Position numbers and translations under genes: made by a program. A DNA stretch of 64,000 nucleotides from SIG565 sp964607025 (GTDB lineage: Bacteria > Bacillota > Clostridia > Oscillospirales > Acutalibacteraceae), in assembly GCA_964607025.1 (NCBI GenBank), contig CAZSIL010000001.1, positions 71,058-135,057 of the forward strand. Direction: 5' to 3'. This document shows positions 22,475-31,385 of this stretch, piece after piece (the stretch's first letter is position 1; each line of letters starts with the position of its first letter). The notes under the pieces were generated by a model. That model saw only the letters and a program-made list of their open reading frames with translations. It did not search any database and was not told where the DNA came from.

Positions 22475-24268
22475 ATGCAAATCAAGAAAAACACAGTTCC
22501 GATATTTTTTGCAACAGATAATGCCTATGCACCGTTTGCCGCGGTTGCAATTAAATCGTTATCGGAGAACGCATCAAAAAATTATCTCTATAAAATACAT
22601 ATTTTGTTTACCGATTTATCAAGTGATAATCGCAAAAAAATCGGTACGCTTGAAACCGAAAATATAAAAATTGAGTTTTTTGATGTAAAAGAAAAAATGA
22701 AAAAAAGCGGCAATGATTTTCATTTAAGAGATTATTACAGTTTCGCTACCTACTATAGATTTTTTATCCCTGAGATGTTTCCGCAGTATAAAAAAGGAGT
22801 TTATCTCGATTCGGATATCACGGTTTTGGGGGATATATCCGAACTTTATAACACAGAAATCGGCGATAATCTTGTAGCAGCGGTGAGCGATGAAATAGTT
22901 GCCGATATCGACATTTTTGGTGAATATGTAGAGAGGGTAATCGGCACTCCAAGAGAAAAATATTTTAACGCGGGTATTCTGGTTATGAATCTTGAACAGT
23001 TGCGTATTATAGGTATAGAATCGGAGCTTAAAAAGCTTATGAAGGTTTACCGTTTCCCCGTAGCGCAAGACCAGGATTATCTAAACGTTTTGTGCGCAAA
23101 TAAAGTTGTGTATCTCGATAAGTTATGGAATAAAACGGCATATCCCGAGTCACCCGAAGATATAACCCCCTATATAGCGCATTATAAAATGAACCTTAAA
23201 CCTTGGCACTATGACGGTGTGGGTTATGAAGGATTTTTTTGGGAATATGTAGAAAAAACCGAGGTCTACAAAGAACAGATTATCGGTATTAAAAATGCTT
23301 ATAGTGAGTCTGACAAAGATAACGATGCCCACGCCGCCGCGTCTCTGGAAGAACTCGCATTATTGGAGATAAAGAAAGCGCGGCAGAGTGATTACGTTTT
23401 GCCGATTTATATGGCGGAAGAAGGAACGAGCGCTCAGCTTTCGAGAGCCGAAATACTTAAAAAAATAGAAGAGTATGAAAGAGAGGGTTTTTTTGACGTT
23501 GACGTGGAAAACGACCCACCTTCAAGACCCATTGAACCGGGTGAAGTCGATTATCTCGGTAAAAAAATTAAAACAAAATGTTTAACCTTTATTGCAAACA
23601 TTGCCGCTAAAACCTATTTTGACGGTCTTATTAGAAAAAACGAACTCATAATAAAAGAAATCCGCGGCATAGAAAATTATAAAGCAGTAGCAAAAAAGGG
23701 CGTTATAATTACCGCCAATCATTTTAACCCGTACGATAATTATGCAGTTTATAAGGCGATTGAGCCGCTACTTCACGGCAAACGGCTTTACAGAATAATA
23801 AGGGAAGGCAATTATACGGGCTTCAAAGGTCTTTACGGATTCTTTTTCAGACACTGTGATACTCTGCCTATACCTTCAAAACTTGCTGTTTGGCGCGAGA
23901 TGAGTAATGCAGTTTGTACACTTATTTCGAAAAATGAAAAGATACTTATATATCCCGAACAGGCATTGTGGTGGAATTATAAAAAGCCGCGTCCTTTAAA
24001 AAGCGGCGCGTTTCGGTTTGCGGTTAAATCGGGCGCTATCGTTCTGCCTGTATTTATAACGATGGAAGATTCAAAATATTCCGAACCCGACGGGTCTAAA
24101 AGACAAGCATACACAGTGCATTTTCTAAAACCGATTTATCCCGACCCTGATTTATCCGATAAGCAGAACACCGAAAAAATGGCGGAGCAAAACTACGCCG
24201 CGTGGAAACAAGTTTACGAAGAGTTTTACGGTGTGCCGTTAAAATATTCGGGCGGTGATGAACAATGA
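22475..24268 (+). CDS. fusion of GT8 glycosyltransferase and PlsC-type acyltransferase
   Basis: A 597-residue protein from ATG 22475 (GGTTGGGG upstream). Residues about 8-270 are a family 8 glycosyltransferase: IFFATDNAYAPFAAVAIKSL, the metal-binding YLDSDITVLGD, FNAGILVMNL and HYKMNLKPWH. After a linker, about 380-597 form a 1-acyl-glycerol-3-phosphate acyltransferase-like domain: ITANHFNPYDNYAVYK has the HxxxxD catalytic pair, then IYPEQALWWNYKKPRPLK and IVLPVFI. Joining a sugar transferase to an acyltransferase suggests one protein that both glycosylates and acylates a lipid, such as a glycolipid or lipoteichoic acid precursor, at the inner membrane face. The downstream gene overlaps by 4 bases. 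Confidence 0.85.
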   Translation: MQIKKNTVPIFFATDNAYAPFAAVAIKSLSENASKNYLYKIHILFTDLSSDNRKKIGTLETENIKIEFFDVKEKMKKSGNDFHLRDYYSFATYYRFFIPEMFPQYKKGVYLDSDITVLGDISELYNTEIGDNLVAAVSDEIVADIDIFGEYVERVIGTPREKYFNAGILVMNLEQLRIIGIESELKKLMKVYRFPVAQDQDYLNVLCANKVVYLDKLWNKTAYPESPEDITPYIAHYKMNLKPWHYDGVGYEGFFWEYVEKTEVYKEQIIGIKNAYSESDKDNDAHAAASLEELALLEIKKARQSDYVLPIYMAEEGTSAQLSRAEILKKIEEYEREGFFDVDVENDPPSRPIEPGEVDYLGKKIKTKCLTFIANIAAKTYFDGLIRKNELIIKEIRGIENYKAVAKKGVIITANHFNPYDNYAVYKAIEPLLHGKRLYRIIREGNYTGFKGLYGFFFRHCDTLPIPSKLAVWREMSNAVCTLISKNEKILIYPEQALWWNYKKPRPLKSGAFRFAVKSGAIVLPVFITMEDSKYSEPDGSKRQAYTVHFLKPIYPDPDLSDKQNTEKMAEQNYAAWKQVYEEFYGVPLKYSGGDEQ

Positions 24269-24795
24269 AACTATACGCGATAATAATAGGCGCCGCCAAT
24301 TTAGTAATAATGATATCAAATATTGCTTTAAATAAGGGCGTATTAATTTCTTTATTAGCACCACTTGCCGCCACGATTTTTGTAATAGCGCTTGACGGAG
24401 TCGGCGCCGCGCTTCTGCGCCGTTTCCCCGAAAACATCTTTTCACCCGACCGCCGCGTTTTTGTGGCAGGCAAAAAGGAAAGAAATTTTTATAAGTCTCT
24501 AAAGATAAAAAAATGGAAAGCTAAAATACCTGAGCTTGGCGGATTCACAAATTTCCATAAGAACAAAATTGAGAGCAAAACCGATAAGCAGTATTTAAGC
24601 AGATTTTTGCTCGAAATTAATTACGGTGTTATAATCCACCTTCAAAACGCGATATTTGGATTTTTAACGCTTATTTTGCCGTTCCCAATATCTATAACAC
24701 TACCTGTGGCGATAGTTAACTTTGTTTTAAGCTTAATGCCAATGGCGGTACTGCGCTATAACGGGACTGTGCTAAAAACACTCTATAAAAAATAA
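24265..24795 (+). CDS. small membrane protein resembling CrtO-type glycosyl acyltransferase
   Basis: A 176-residue integral membrane protein with about four hydrophobic segments (5-25, 30-50 and two between 120 and 165). Its central part, ERNFYKSLKIKKWKAKIPEL then FHKNKI, matches my recollection of the family annotated as glycosyl-4,4'-diaponeurosporenoate acyltransferase (CrtO), which in staphylococci acylates the sugar of staphyloxanthin. No carotenoid genes are present here, so a role in acylating a glycolipid made with the overlapping GT8-PlsC gene (ATGA overlap) is more plausible. Substrate unknown. Confidence 0.65.
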   Translation: MKLYAIIIGAANLVIMISNIALNKGVLISLLAPLAATIFVIALDGVGAALLRRFPENIFSPDRRVFVAGKKERNFYKSLKIKKWKAKIPELGGFTNFHKNKIESKTDKQYLSRFLLEINYGVIIHLQNAIFGFLTLILPFPISITLPVAIVNFVLSLMPMAVLRYNGTVLKTLYKK

Positions 24796-24820
24796 AGAAA
24801 CCGCATTGAGCGGTTTCTTT
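24794..24820. terminator. bidirectional terminator
   Basis: AAAGAAACCGC pairs with GCGGTTTCTTT; A and T runs on both sides; between convergent genes. Confidence 0.85.
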
Positions 24821-24971
24821 ATTTTCCTTTTAAAAGGTTATCGGCGATAGAACGCAGTTCTTCTTCGGTTTTACCGATACCGCTTCCTTGCATTAATGTT
24901 TCCTGAACAAATTTGGGCAACGATTCAAAGTATTCACGAAAATCAGGATTATCTCTTAGTAACTCTTTCAC
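24819..24971 (-). CDS. 50-residue conserved-looking small protein
   Basis: A short gene on the minus strand with a GTG start at 24971 preceded by GAGAGGTGA at 5 bases. The peptide begins VKELLRDNPDFREYFESLPK and ends NLLKGK, acidic and helical, without signal peptide. It follows dnaC by 49 bases and ends in the shared terminator, so it is likely the last gene of the dnaD-dnaC operon. I do not recognise a named family. The ribosome binding site and operon position support it as real. Confidence 0.72.
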   Translation of the reverse strand: MKELLRDNPDFREYFESLPKFVQETLMQGSGIGKTEEELRSIADNLLKGK

Positions 24972-25020
24972 AAAATCACCTCTCAAGGTTATTTTGTGCT
25001 TTGAGCGGTGAAATATGTAA

Positions 25021-25983
25021 TTATTTTTTTAACACTTTTTGTTGCCTTATATCGGTGCCGAAAAATTTAATCATTTGATAGTTACCTAAAAAGCGGGAGG
25101 AGATACGAGGTGTATAGCGCTGTTCAATCTCGGAAAATGTAAGATTAGTACTTATAATGGTGGGATGATTATTTAAAATTCGCGTGTTGATAATGTTATA
25201 GAATGCCGACTGTGTAAAAGATGATAAAAACTCGGTTCCAAGGTCGTCAATTACAAGCAGGTCAACATTTAACAGCGCGTCGCTTTTTTCAGTTTCTCCT
25301 GAATACGAAAAATGTTCTTTTTCTATTTCACCCAGTAGATTTTGCGCTGAGCCGTAAATCACACCGTATCCTTTATTTATTATTTCAGATGCAATGGAAA
25401 GGGATAAATGGGTTTTGCCGAGTCCCGTATTGCCCATAAATAAAAGGTTTTTAGAGTCGGAGCCGAAATTTATGCAGTATTCTTTTGCAATTTTTAGAAT
25501 TTCAGTCATTTTTTTGCGTGGTGTAATGCCGTCAGCACCCGGTTTGTCGGAATAGTATTTTAAATTAAAATTTTCAAATTTTTGCATCGTTATCGGCATT
25601 TGCTTCGACATATTTTCAAATGTAATCTGTTTTGCAACGCGCTTTACACATTCGCAGTATTTTCCGTTTACAAAGCCGGTATCAGAACACAATTTACAAG
25701 AAAAATCGGGCGCTGCTACACCTGCATCGCGCAAGATTTCCGCCTTTCTCAACAAGAGGACATCAGATTCTTTTTGTAAGGTGTGGAGTCCTGCAAGGTC
25801 GCCCGACAGTGCTGTGATGGCTGCTTTTGAGCCGATGCGTGATAAGGTTAAATCTATTTTATCAAGCTCGGGAATTTGCGCATATACTGCCGAAAGATGT
25901 GCGTTGTATCGGCTTTCTTTTTCCTTCGCGGTGTCTTTAATTATTTTAAGCGCCGCTTTATAAGTCTCGTGCGAGTATCCCAT
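25021..25983 (-). CDS. DnaC/DnaI-like helicase-loading ATPase
   Basis: A 320-residue AAA+ protein. A cysteine motif at about 97-115 (CKLCSDTGFVNGKYCECVKR) is a zinc-binding site as in DnaI. The ATPase has Walker A MGNTGLGKTH and Walker B LLVIDDLGTE, with sensor segment IISTNLTFSEIEQRYTPRI. It loads the replicative helicase together with the DnaD-type protein encoded 2 bases upstream. The pair corresponds to the Bacillus DnaD/DnaI primosome proteins. Confidence 0.92.
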   Translation of the reverse strand: MGYSHETYKAALKIIKDTAKEKESRYNAHLSAVYAQIPELDKIDLTLSRIGSKAAITALSGDLAGLHTLQKESDVLLLRKAEILRDAGVAAPDFSCKLCSDTGFVNGKYCECVKRVAKQITFENMSKQMPITMQKFENFNLKYYSDKPGADGITPRKKMTEILKIAKEYCINFGSDSKNLLFMGNTGLGKTHLSLSIASEIINKGYGVIYGSAQNLLGEIEKEHFSYSGETEKSDALLNVDLLVIDDLGTEFLSSFTQSAFYNIINTRILNNHPTIISTNLTFSEIEQRYTPRISSRFLGNYQMIKFFGTDIRQQKVLKK

Positions 25984-25985
25984 AA

Positions 25986-26933
25986 TCAGTTTTCTCCGTA
26001 TCCTTTGTTAATTAATTGTTCGATTAAATCAAGTTCTTGCCTTGTGTGACCAAAGTTTTTTTCGTTATTGGCATTCTGTTTTGCTAAAAGCTTCGCTTTG
26101 GCTTCGGCTTCGGTTTTTATACCCGCAGCATTCCACGATTCAAGTATTTTAGCAACATATGCCATACTGAATTTGGATTTTGCATCAACACATATTTCGT
26201 AAGCCAAGCGTAAAATATTACGGTCGAACCCCCACTCGTTAATCCATTTGCCCGAGTATTCGAGTTCTTTGCTGCTGGGCAATCGGTCTTCGATACCGAA
26301 AGCGGCTTCCACTATTTTCCAAGCGGTTTTTTTCTTATAAAGCGCCGTTATATATTCTTCGGCATCGCTGATTGTTACAATGTTATTATTTAACCACTCT
26401 GCCGCGGTACGCTGTATAAAGGAAATAGTGCATTTATTTTCGCTTATGGCATATTCGAGCAACATAAGGATTAAGGATACTTCCATACCTTCGTCTTCAT
26501 AAAGCCATAAAAGTACGCGTGATTCATTGTCTTTAAGCAGACGACCGAATTTTACCTGAGATTCCTGCAAAAGAAATGCGAAACGGCTGTCATCAACCGC
26601 GCGGCGTGCAACGTCCTTACGTGTTGGAAGTTCTACTGTGGTGTTTTTCATGTCTTTCGGCTTCTCGGGGGTTGCTTTTTCGATTTTTTCGGTGTTTTTA
26701 GGTATAAGGATACCCGCCGTCTGCCAATATAGCAGGGCGTCTTCCACCTCACTCTGCTTAAGTCCTAAAGAATTTGCAATTTCCTCTGAATTTTTAGCAT
26801 CGGCAAGGTGACGAAAAACAAAAAGGATAACCTTTAATTGTGTTGCGGATGCAAGTTTTAAATGCTTGTCCGCTATATCGCCGGGCAAGGTAAATGCACT
26901 TGTAAAACTTGCGGGATTTACAATATAGTCCAT
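25986..26933 (-). CDS. DnaD domain replication protein
   Basis: A 315-residue protein. The N-terminal part (about 1-95) is a winged-helix DnaB/DnaD N-terminal domain (LKVILFVFRHLADAKN, then SLGLKQSEVEDALLYW). DnaD-like helical domains follow: FGRLLKDNESRVLLWLYEDE and, near the C-terminus, a second copy with WNAAGIKTEAEAKAK resembling the YxxxIxxxW motif (YVAKILESWN). These proteins remodel DNA and recruit the helicase loader during replication initiation. ATG at 26933 has AAAGGTG upstream. First gene of the dnaD-dnaC-small-protein operon. Confidence 0.9.
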   Translation of the reverse strand: MDYIVNPASFTSAFTLPGDIADKHLKLASATQLKVILFVFRHLADAKNSEEIANSLGLKQSEVEDALLYWQTAGILIPKNTEKIEKATPEKPKDMKNTTVELPTRKDVARRAVDDSRFAFLLQESQVKFGRLLKDNESRVLLWLYEDEGMEVSLILMLLEYAISENKCTISFIQRTAAEWLNNNIVTISDAEEYITALYKKKTAWKIVEAAFGIEDRLPSSKELEYSGKWINEWGFDRNILRLAYEICVDAKSKFSMAYVAKILESWNAAGIKTEAEAKAKLLAKQNANNEKNFGHTRQELDLIEQLINKGYGEN

Positions 26934-27098
26934 AATAAAACACCTTTAAAAATAATTAAAAGTATTATAACACTATTTTTTTAAGTTGTAAACCGACTAA
27001 AAAACTGCTCAAAAATGATAAAACACAACAATTTGATACAAAATTCATTTTTTTTATAGAAATTCACAAAATATTGAGAAAAAATTTTTTGAAAAATC

Positions 27099-27127
27099 TT
27101 GCGGTTATTATTAAAGTAATGTATAAT
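27099..27127 (+). promoter_or_regulatory. sigma-A promoter for galE
   Basis: -35 TTGCGG (27099-27104), 17 bases, -10 TATAAT (27122-27127). The rest of the 26934-27156 interval is A/T-rich and shows nothing else. Confidence 0.6.
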
Positions 27128-27156
27128 AAATGTAATAAAAAATTGGAGGGAAAAAT

Positions 27157-28170
27157 ATGTCAGTATTAGTAACGGGTGGCGCTGGTTATATTGGCAGCCA
27201 TACCTGTATTGAGATGATAAATGCGGGTTATGACGTAGTAGTTGTTGATAACCTTGATAACAGTAGTGCTGAATCATTAAACCGCGTAGAAAAAATCGTG
27301 GGTAAAAAAATCAAGTTCTATGAAAACGATGTAAGAGATAAAGATGCTTTGAGAAGAATTTTTGAGGAAAATAAAATCGAAGCGGTAATCCATTTTGCAG
27401 GTCTTAAAGCGGTTGGTGAATCGGTTGCAAAACCTATCGAATATTATGATAACAACCTTATAAGCACACTGTATTTGCTCGAAGTAATGCGCGAGTTTGA
27501 TGTAAAACGCATAGTTTTCTCTTCTTCGGCTACAGTTTACGGCGTTGCAAAGGAAATGCCGCTTAAAGAGGGTATGCCGATAGGCGCAATTAACCCCTAC
27601 GGCAGAACAAAGCTCTTTATTGAAGAAATGCTTCGCGACCTTTATGTGTCGGATAACACATGGAGTATTGCCTTGCTTCGCTACTTTAACCCCATCGGTG
27701 CACACGAAAGCGGCACCATTGGTGAAGACCCCAAGGGTATACCAAATAACCTAATGCCCTATATTTCTCAGGTAGCAGTTGGCCGCCGCGATAAACTCCA
27801 CGTTTTTGGTAACGATTATAATACAGTTGATGGCACAGGCGTGCGCGATTATATCCACGTTTGTGACTTGGCGCTTGGTCACGTTAAGGCGGTTGATTGG
27901 GCACTTGAAAATACCGCTTGTGAAGAATTTAACTTAGGTACAGGCAACGGCACAAGTGTACTTGAGCTTAAATGCGCGTTTGAAAAGGCAAGTGGGGTAG
28001 AGGTGCCGTTTGTTATTGACCCGCGCCGCCCCGGTGACCCTGATGAAGTTTATGCCGATGCTTCTAAGGCAAACGAGATTCTCGGTTGGACGGCAAAGCG
28101 CAATATTGAAGATATGTGCCGCGATACTTGGAATTGGCAGAAAAATAATCCTAACGGTTATAGCAAGTAG
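27157..28170 (+). CDS. galE: UDP-glucose 4-epimerase
   Basis: A 337-residue short-chain dehydrogenase family enzyme that interconverts UDP-glucose and UDP-galactose with bound NAD. The N-terminal Rossmann motif is GGAGYIGSH (7-15), VVVDNLDNSS marks the NAD-ribose site, and the catalytic pair is SSSATVYG plus the YGRTK Tyr-Lys. GTGVRDYIHVCDLA and PRRPGDPDEVYAD complete the family pattern, and the length is standard. AATTGGAGG precedes the ATG. Single-gene unit. Works with galT (1.8 kb) and galU (48.7 kb). Confidence 0.96.
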   Translation: MSVLVTGGAGYIGSHTCIEMINAGYDVVVVDNLDNSSAESLNRVEKIVGKKIKFYENDVRDKDALRRIFEENKIEAVIHFAGLKAVGESVAKPIEYYDNNLISTLYLLEVMREFDVKRIVFSSSATVYGVAKEMPLKEGMPIGAINPYGRTKLFIEEMLRDLYVSDNTWSIALLRYFNPIGAHESGTIGEDPKGIPNNLMPYISQVAVGRRDKLHVFGNDYNTVDGTGVRDYIHVCDLALGHVKAVDWALENTACEEFNLGTGNGTSVLELKCAFEKASGVEVPFVIDPRRPGDPDEVYADASKANEILGWTAKRNIEDMCRDTWNWQKNNPNGYSK

Positions 28171-28174
28171 TCAC

Positions 28175-28202
28175 TTGACAAATTACGGGAATTTGGTATA
28201 AT
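28175..28202 (+). promoter_or_regulatory. sigma-A promoter for the pfl operon
   Basis: -35 TTGACA (28175-28180), 16 bases, -10 TATAAT (28197-28202). Transcription would start just before the riboswitch. Confidence 0.8.
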
Positions 28203-28218
28203 AAAAATGTAGAATAAA

Positions 28219-28290
28219 TCTTTACATAACTGACGGATTTTGCGGATTACCGCAGGGGAATGTAAAGAATTTTATGCCGACCGTCTGGGC
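28219..28290 (+). ncRNA. ZTP riboswitch (pfl motif)
   Basis: The aptamer has a closing stem TTTACAT (28221-28227) with ATGTAAA (28260-28266), the internal ACTGACGGA ... GGGGAA elements, and the conserved 3' domain GCCGACCGTCTGGGCA, whose CCGNCTGGGCA core and pseudoknot are diagnostic. It senses ZTP/ZMP, the alarmones of 10-formyl-tetrahydrofolate shortage. Its placement before pflB fits: pyruvate formate-lyase makes formate for one-carbon metabolism. ZTP binding should stabilise the aptamer and prevent the overlapping terminator. Confidence 0.87.
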
Positions 28291-28326
28291 AATTCAGTAT
28301 CACGCTGAATTGCCCTTTTGTTTTTT
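28287..28326 (+). terminator. riboswitch-controlled terminator
   Basis: GGGCAATTCAG pairs with CTGAATTGCCC, followed by TTTTGTTTTTT. Its left arm begins with the GGGC of the aptamer's pseudoknot, so the two folds exclude each other. Confidence 0.87.
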
Positions 28327-28360
28327 CAAAAGGGCAAAGAAAAAACTAAGGAGGGGTATT

Positions 28361-30586
28361 ATGGAACACAAGAATTGGAATGGATTTAAAAGTGGCGTAT
28401 GGCAAGAGGAAATTAACGTACGCGATTTTATTCAGTGTAACTATAAAGAGTATACGGGGGATGATTCGTTCTTGGCATCCGCCACACCACGCACGCAAAA
28501 AATGATGGAAAAGGTTCAGTCTCTTTTCAAACTTGAGCGTGAAAAGGGTGGCGTGCTTGACGTTGATACTAATACTGTATCTTCACTTAAAAGCTATGCC
28601 CCTGGATATATAGATAAAGAAAATGAAATAATTTTCGGTATGCAAACCGATTCTCCCTTAAAGCGCGGTGTTAACCCCTTTGGCGGTATCCGCATGGCGC
28701 GTCAGGCGTGTGAAGCATACGGTTATAAACTGTCTGATAAAGTGGAAAACGAATTCCAGTACCGCACAACACATAACGACGGCGTTTTCCGCGCGTACAC
28801 TGACGAAATGCGCGCTGCTCGTAAATGCCACGTTATAACGGGGCTCCCCGATGCTTACGGCCGCGGCAGAATTATTGGCGACTACCGCCGCGTAGCGCTT
28901 TACGGTATTGATAAGCTTATCGAGGAAAAGCAAAAGGACAAGCGTCGGTTAGCGCTTGGCAATTTTAATACCGAAACTGTTCGCTTGGATGAAGAACTTT
29001 ATCAGCAAATCGCATTTTTGGGTTATTTAAAAGATATGGCGGCGATGTACGGCTTTGATATCAGTGAGCCCGCCAGGGATACCAAAGAAGCGGTGCAGTG
29101 GACCTATTTTGCCTATCTTGCCGCAATAAAAGAGCAAAACGGCGCGGCAATGTCTTTGGGCCGAGTTGCCACTTTCTTTGATATTTATATCGAGCGCGAT
29201 TTTGCGCTCGGTACTTTAACCGAGCAACAAGCACAGGAAATCATTGATGATTTTGTAATTAAGCTTCGTATAGCACGTCATCTTCGTACCCCCGAGTATA
29301 ACGAGCTTTTTGGCGGCGACCCGATGTGGATTACCGAAGCAGTAGGCGGTATGGGTGAGGACGGCAGAACACTCGTTACCAAGAGCAGTTTCCGTATTCT
29401 TAATACGCTTTATACTCTCGGCTCTGCGCCCGAACCGAATTTAACGGTGCTTTGGTCAAACGCTTTGCCTGATGGCTTTAAGAAGTTCTGCGCTAAGGTA
29501 TCGATTGAAACCGATTCTATACAGTATGAAAATGATGACTTGATGCGTGAACTTTACGGCGACGATTATGCTATCGCTTGCTGTGTGTCTGCCATGAAAA
29601 TCGGCAAACAAATGCAGTTTTTCGGTGCACGTTGTAACTTGGCAAAGCTATTGCTTATCGCCATTAACGGCGGCTATGATACCACAAGCGGTATGCATAT
29701 AGGACCGCAGTTACCAGTTATGGATAAACTCGATTATGATGAGGTACAAAAACGCTTTGATATTTATATCGAGTGGCTAAGCAAACTCTATGTAAACACA
29801 ATGAACGTTATACATTATATGCACGATAAGTATGCATACGAAAAAACTCAGATGGCACTCCATGATACTGACGTTCATCGTTTTATGGCTTTCGGTATTG
29901 CGGGACTGTCGGTTGTTGCCGATTCTTTGAGCGCAATTAAATATGCCGACGTTACCCCCGTTAAAAATCAAGACGGATTTATAATCGAATTTGAAACAGT
30001 GGGAGATTTCCCCAAATACGGTAATGATGATGATAGGGTGGACCTAATAGCAAAAGATATGACGCATAAGGTAATAACCGAGCTTCGCAAAACACCGACT
30101 TACCGAAATGCTGAGCACACATTATCGGTTTTGACCATTACCTCCAACGTTATGTATGGCAAAAATACAGGCGCTACGCCTGACGGCAGACACGCTTTTG
30201 CACCCTTTGCCCCAGGTGCTAACCCAATGCATAATAGGGAAGAAAACGGAGCTTTGGCTTCACTTAATTCGGTTGCAAAATTAAGCTATGACGACTGCCG
30301 CGACGGTATTTCAAACACCTTTTCAATAACCCCCGAAACACTCGGAAAAACCGATAGTGAGCGCACAAAGAATTTAGTCGCTATTCTTGACGGATATTTC
30401 AAAAAACGTGCTCACCATATCAATATTAACGTGCTTAATCGCGAAACACTTATGAAGGCATACGAAAACCCCGAAGATTACCCCAACCTCACAATTCGCG
30501 TATCGGGTTATGCTGTAAACTTTAATAAGCTATCGCGCGAGCAACAGCGTGAAGTTATAAGCCGTACCTTCCACGAGGTAATGTAA
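28361..30586 (+). CDS. pflB: formate acetyltransferase (pyruvate formate-lyase)
   Basis: A 741-residue glycyl-radical enzyme that converts pyruvate and CoA to acetyl-CoA and formate. The adjacent catalytic cysteines are in IACCVSAMK (Cys407-Cys408), and the radical glycine is in RVSGYAVNFNKLSREQQ (Gly716) near the C-terminus. Start ATG 28361 has AAGGAGGGG; a longer frame starting at 28274 runs through the riboswitch terminator and is wrong. The activating enzyme gene abuts it. Expression is controlled by the ZTP riboswitch. Confidence 0.97.
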   Translation: MEHKNWNGFKSGVWQEEINVRDFIQCNYKEYTGDDSFLASATPRTQKMMEKVQSLFKLEREKGGVLDVDTNTVSSLKSYAPGYIDKENEIIFGMQTDSPLKRGVNPFGGIRMARQACEAYGYKLSDKVENEFQYRTTHNDGVFRAYTDEMRAARKCHVITGLPDAYGRGRIIGDYRRVALYGIDKLIEEKQKDKRRLALGNFNTETVRLDEELYQQIAFLGYLKDMAAMYGFDISEPARDTKEAVQWTYFAYLAAIKEQNGAAMSLGRVATFFDIYIERDFALGTLTEQQAQEIIDDFVIKLRIARHLRTPEYNELFGGDPMWITEAVGGMGEDGRTLVTKSSFRILNTLYTLGSAPEPNLTVLWSNALPDGFKKFCAKVSIETDSIQYENDDLMRELYGDDYAIACCVSAMKIGKQMQFFGARCNLAKLLLIAINGGYDTTSGMHIGPQLPVMDKLDYDEVQKRFDIYIEWLSKLYVNTMNVIHYMHDKYAYEKTQMALHDTDVHRFMAFGIAGLSVVADSLSAIKYADVTPVKNQDGFIIEFETVGDFPKYGNDDDRVDLIAKDMTHKVITELRKTPTYRNAEHTLSVLTITSNVMYGKNTGATPDGRHAFAPFAPGANPMHNREENGALASLNSVAKLSYDDCRDGISNTFSITPETLGKTDSERTKNLVAILDGYFKKRAHHININVLNRETLMKAYENPEDYPNLTIRVSGYAVNFNKLSREQQREVISRTFHEVM

Positions 30587-31306
30587 ATGAGTGCCGTAGG
30601 AAAAATACACTCTTTGCAGTCGCTCGGTACTTTGGATGGCCCAGGCGTCCGCTATGTTGTGTTTATGCAGGGCTGTAATTTGCGGTGTAAATGTTGCCAT
30701 AACCCTGATACTTGGGAAATGTCGGGCGGTACCGAATATACCGCTGCCGAGATATTCGATAAGTCAGTGCGCTTTCGCGAGTATTTCGGAAATGACGGCG
30801 GTATCACTATTTCGGGCGGCGAGCCGCTGCTCCAGTCGGATTTTTGCACCGAGCTATTCTCGCTGTGTAAACAAAACGGCATAAACACCTGCCTTGATAC
30901 ATCGGGCAGTATACTAAACGAAAACGTTAAAAAATTATTTGCCGTAACCGACCGCGTTTTGCTCGATATAAAGTATATGGATAATAAATTATATCTTGAG
31001 AATGTCGGTTGCAAATTAGATACGGTACTTGAGTTTTTAAAGTATCTTAATGAGAAAAATATTCCAACCACCATCCGCCAGGTGATTATACCAACGATTA
31101 ATGACGGGGAAGAGAATATTGAGTTTTTAAGGAATACGGCAGAAAAATATAATTGTATTGATAAAATAGAATTGTTGCCTTTCCGTAAGGTATGCCAAAC
31201 TAAATATGATGCTTTAAAAATTGATTTTCCGTTTGGAAACTTGCCCGAGCCGACAAAAGAAAAAATCGCCGAGTTAAAAAGTGAACTCGGCAAAATAGCA
31301 AAATAG
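30587..31306 (+). CDS. pflA: pyruvate formate-lyase activating enzyme
   Basis: A 239-residue radical SAM enzyme that generates the glycyl radical on PflB. The iron-sulfur site is GCNLRCKCCHNPDTW, with Cys30-x3-Cys34-x2-Cys37; GGITISGGEPLLQ is the SAM-binding segment. Length is normal. Its ATG directly follows the pflB stop, so it is translationally coupled and under the same riboswitch. Confidence 0.96.
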   Translation: MSAVGKIHSLQSLGTLDGPGVRYVVFMQGCNLRCKCCHNPDTWEMSGGTEYTAAEIFDKSVRFREYFGNDGGITISGGEPLLQSDFCTELFSLCKQNGINTCLDTSGSILNENVKKLFAVTDRVLLDIKYMDNKLYLENVGCKLDTVLEFLKYLNEKNIPTTIRQVIIPTINDGEENIEFLRNTAEKYNCIDKIELLPFRKVCQTKYDALKIDFPFGNLPEPTKEKIAELKSELGKIAK

Positions 31307-31309
31307 CAC

Positions 31310-31336
31310 GTAGGGGCGATTCACGAATCGCCCGTT
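31310..31336. repeat. 27-base dispersed palindromic repeat, copy 2
   Basis: Identical to 3987-4013. It starts 4 bases after the pflA stop and precedes a terminator. Confidence 0.8.
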
Positions 31337-31345
31337 AATTGTACA

Positions 31346-31385
31346 AAAACAACCGCCGAACTAATCAGTTCGGCGGTTGTTTTTA
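31346..31385. terminator. bidirectional terminator
   Basis: AACAACCGCCGAACT pairs with AGTTCGGCGGTTGTT across a 4-base loop, with T/A runs, between convergent pflA and the CorC/HlyC gene. Confidence 0.87.

Noticed and set aside
28274..28360. N-terminal extension of PflB
   Set aside because: It lies in the riboswitch terminator; the true start at 28361 has AAGGAGGGG and the usual family N-terminus.
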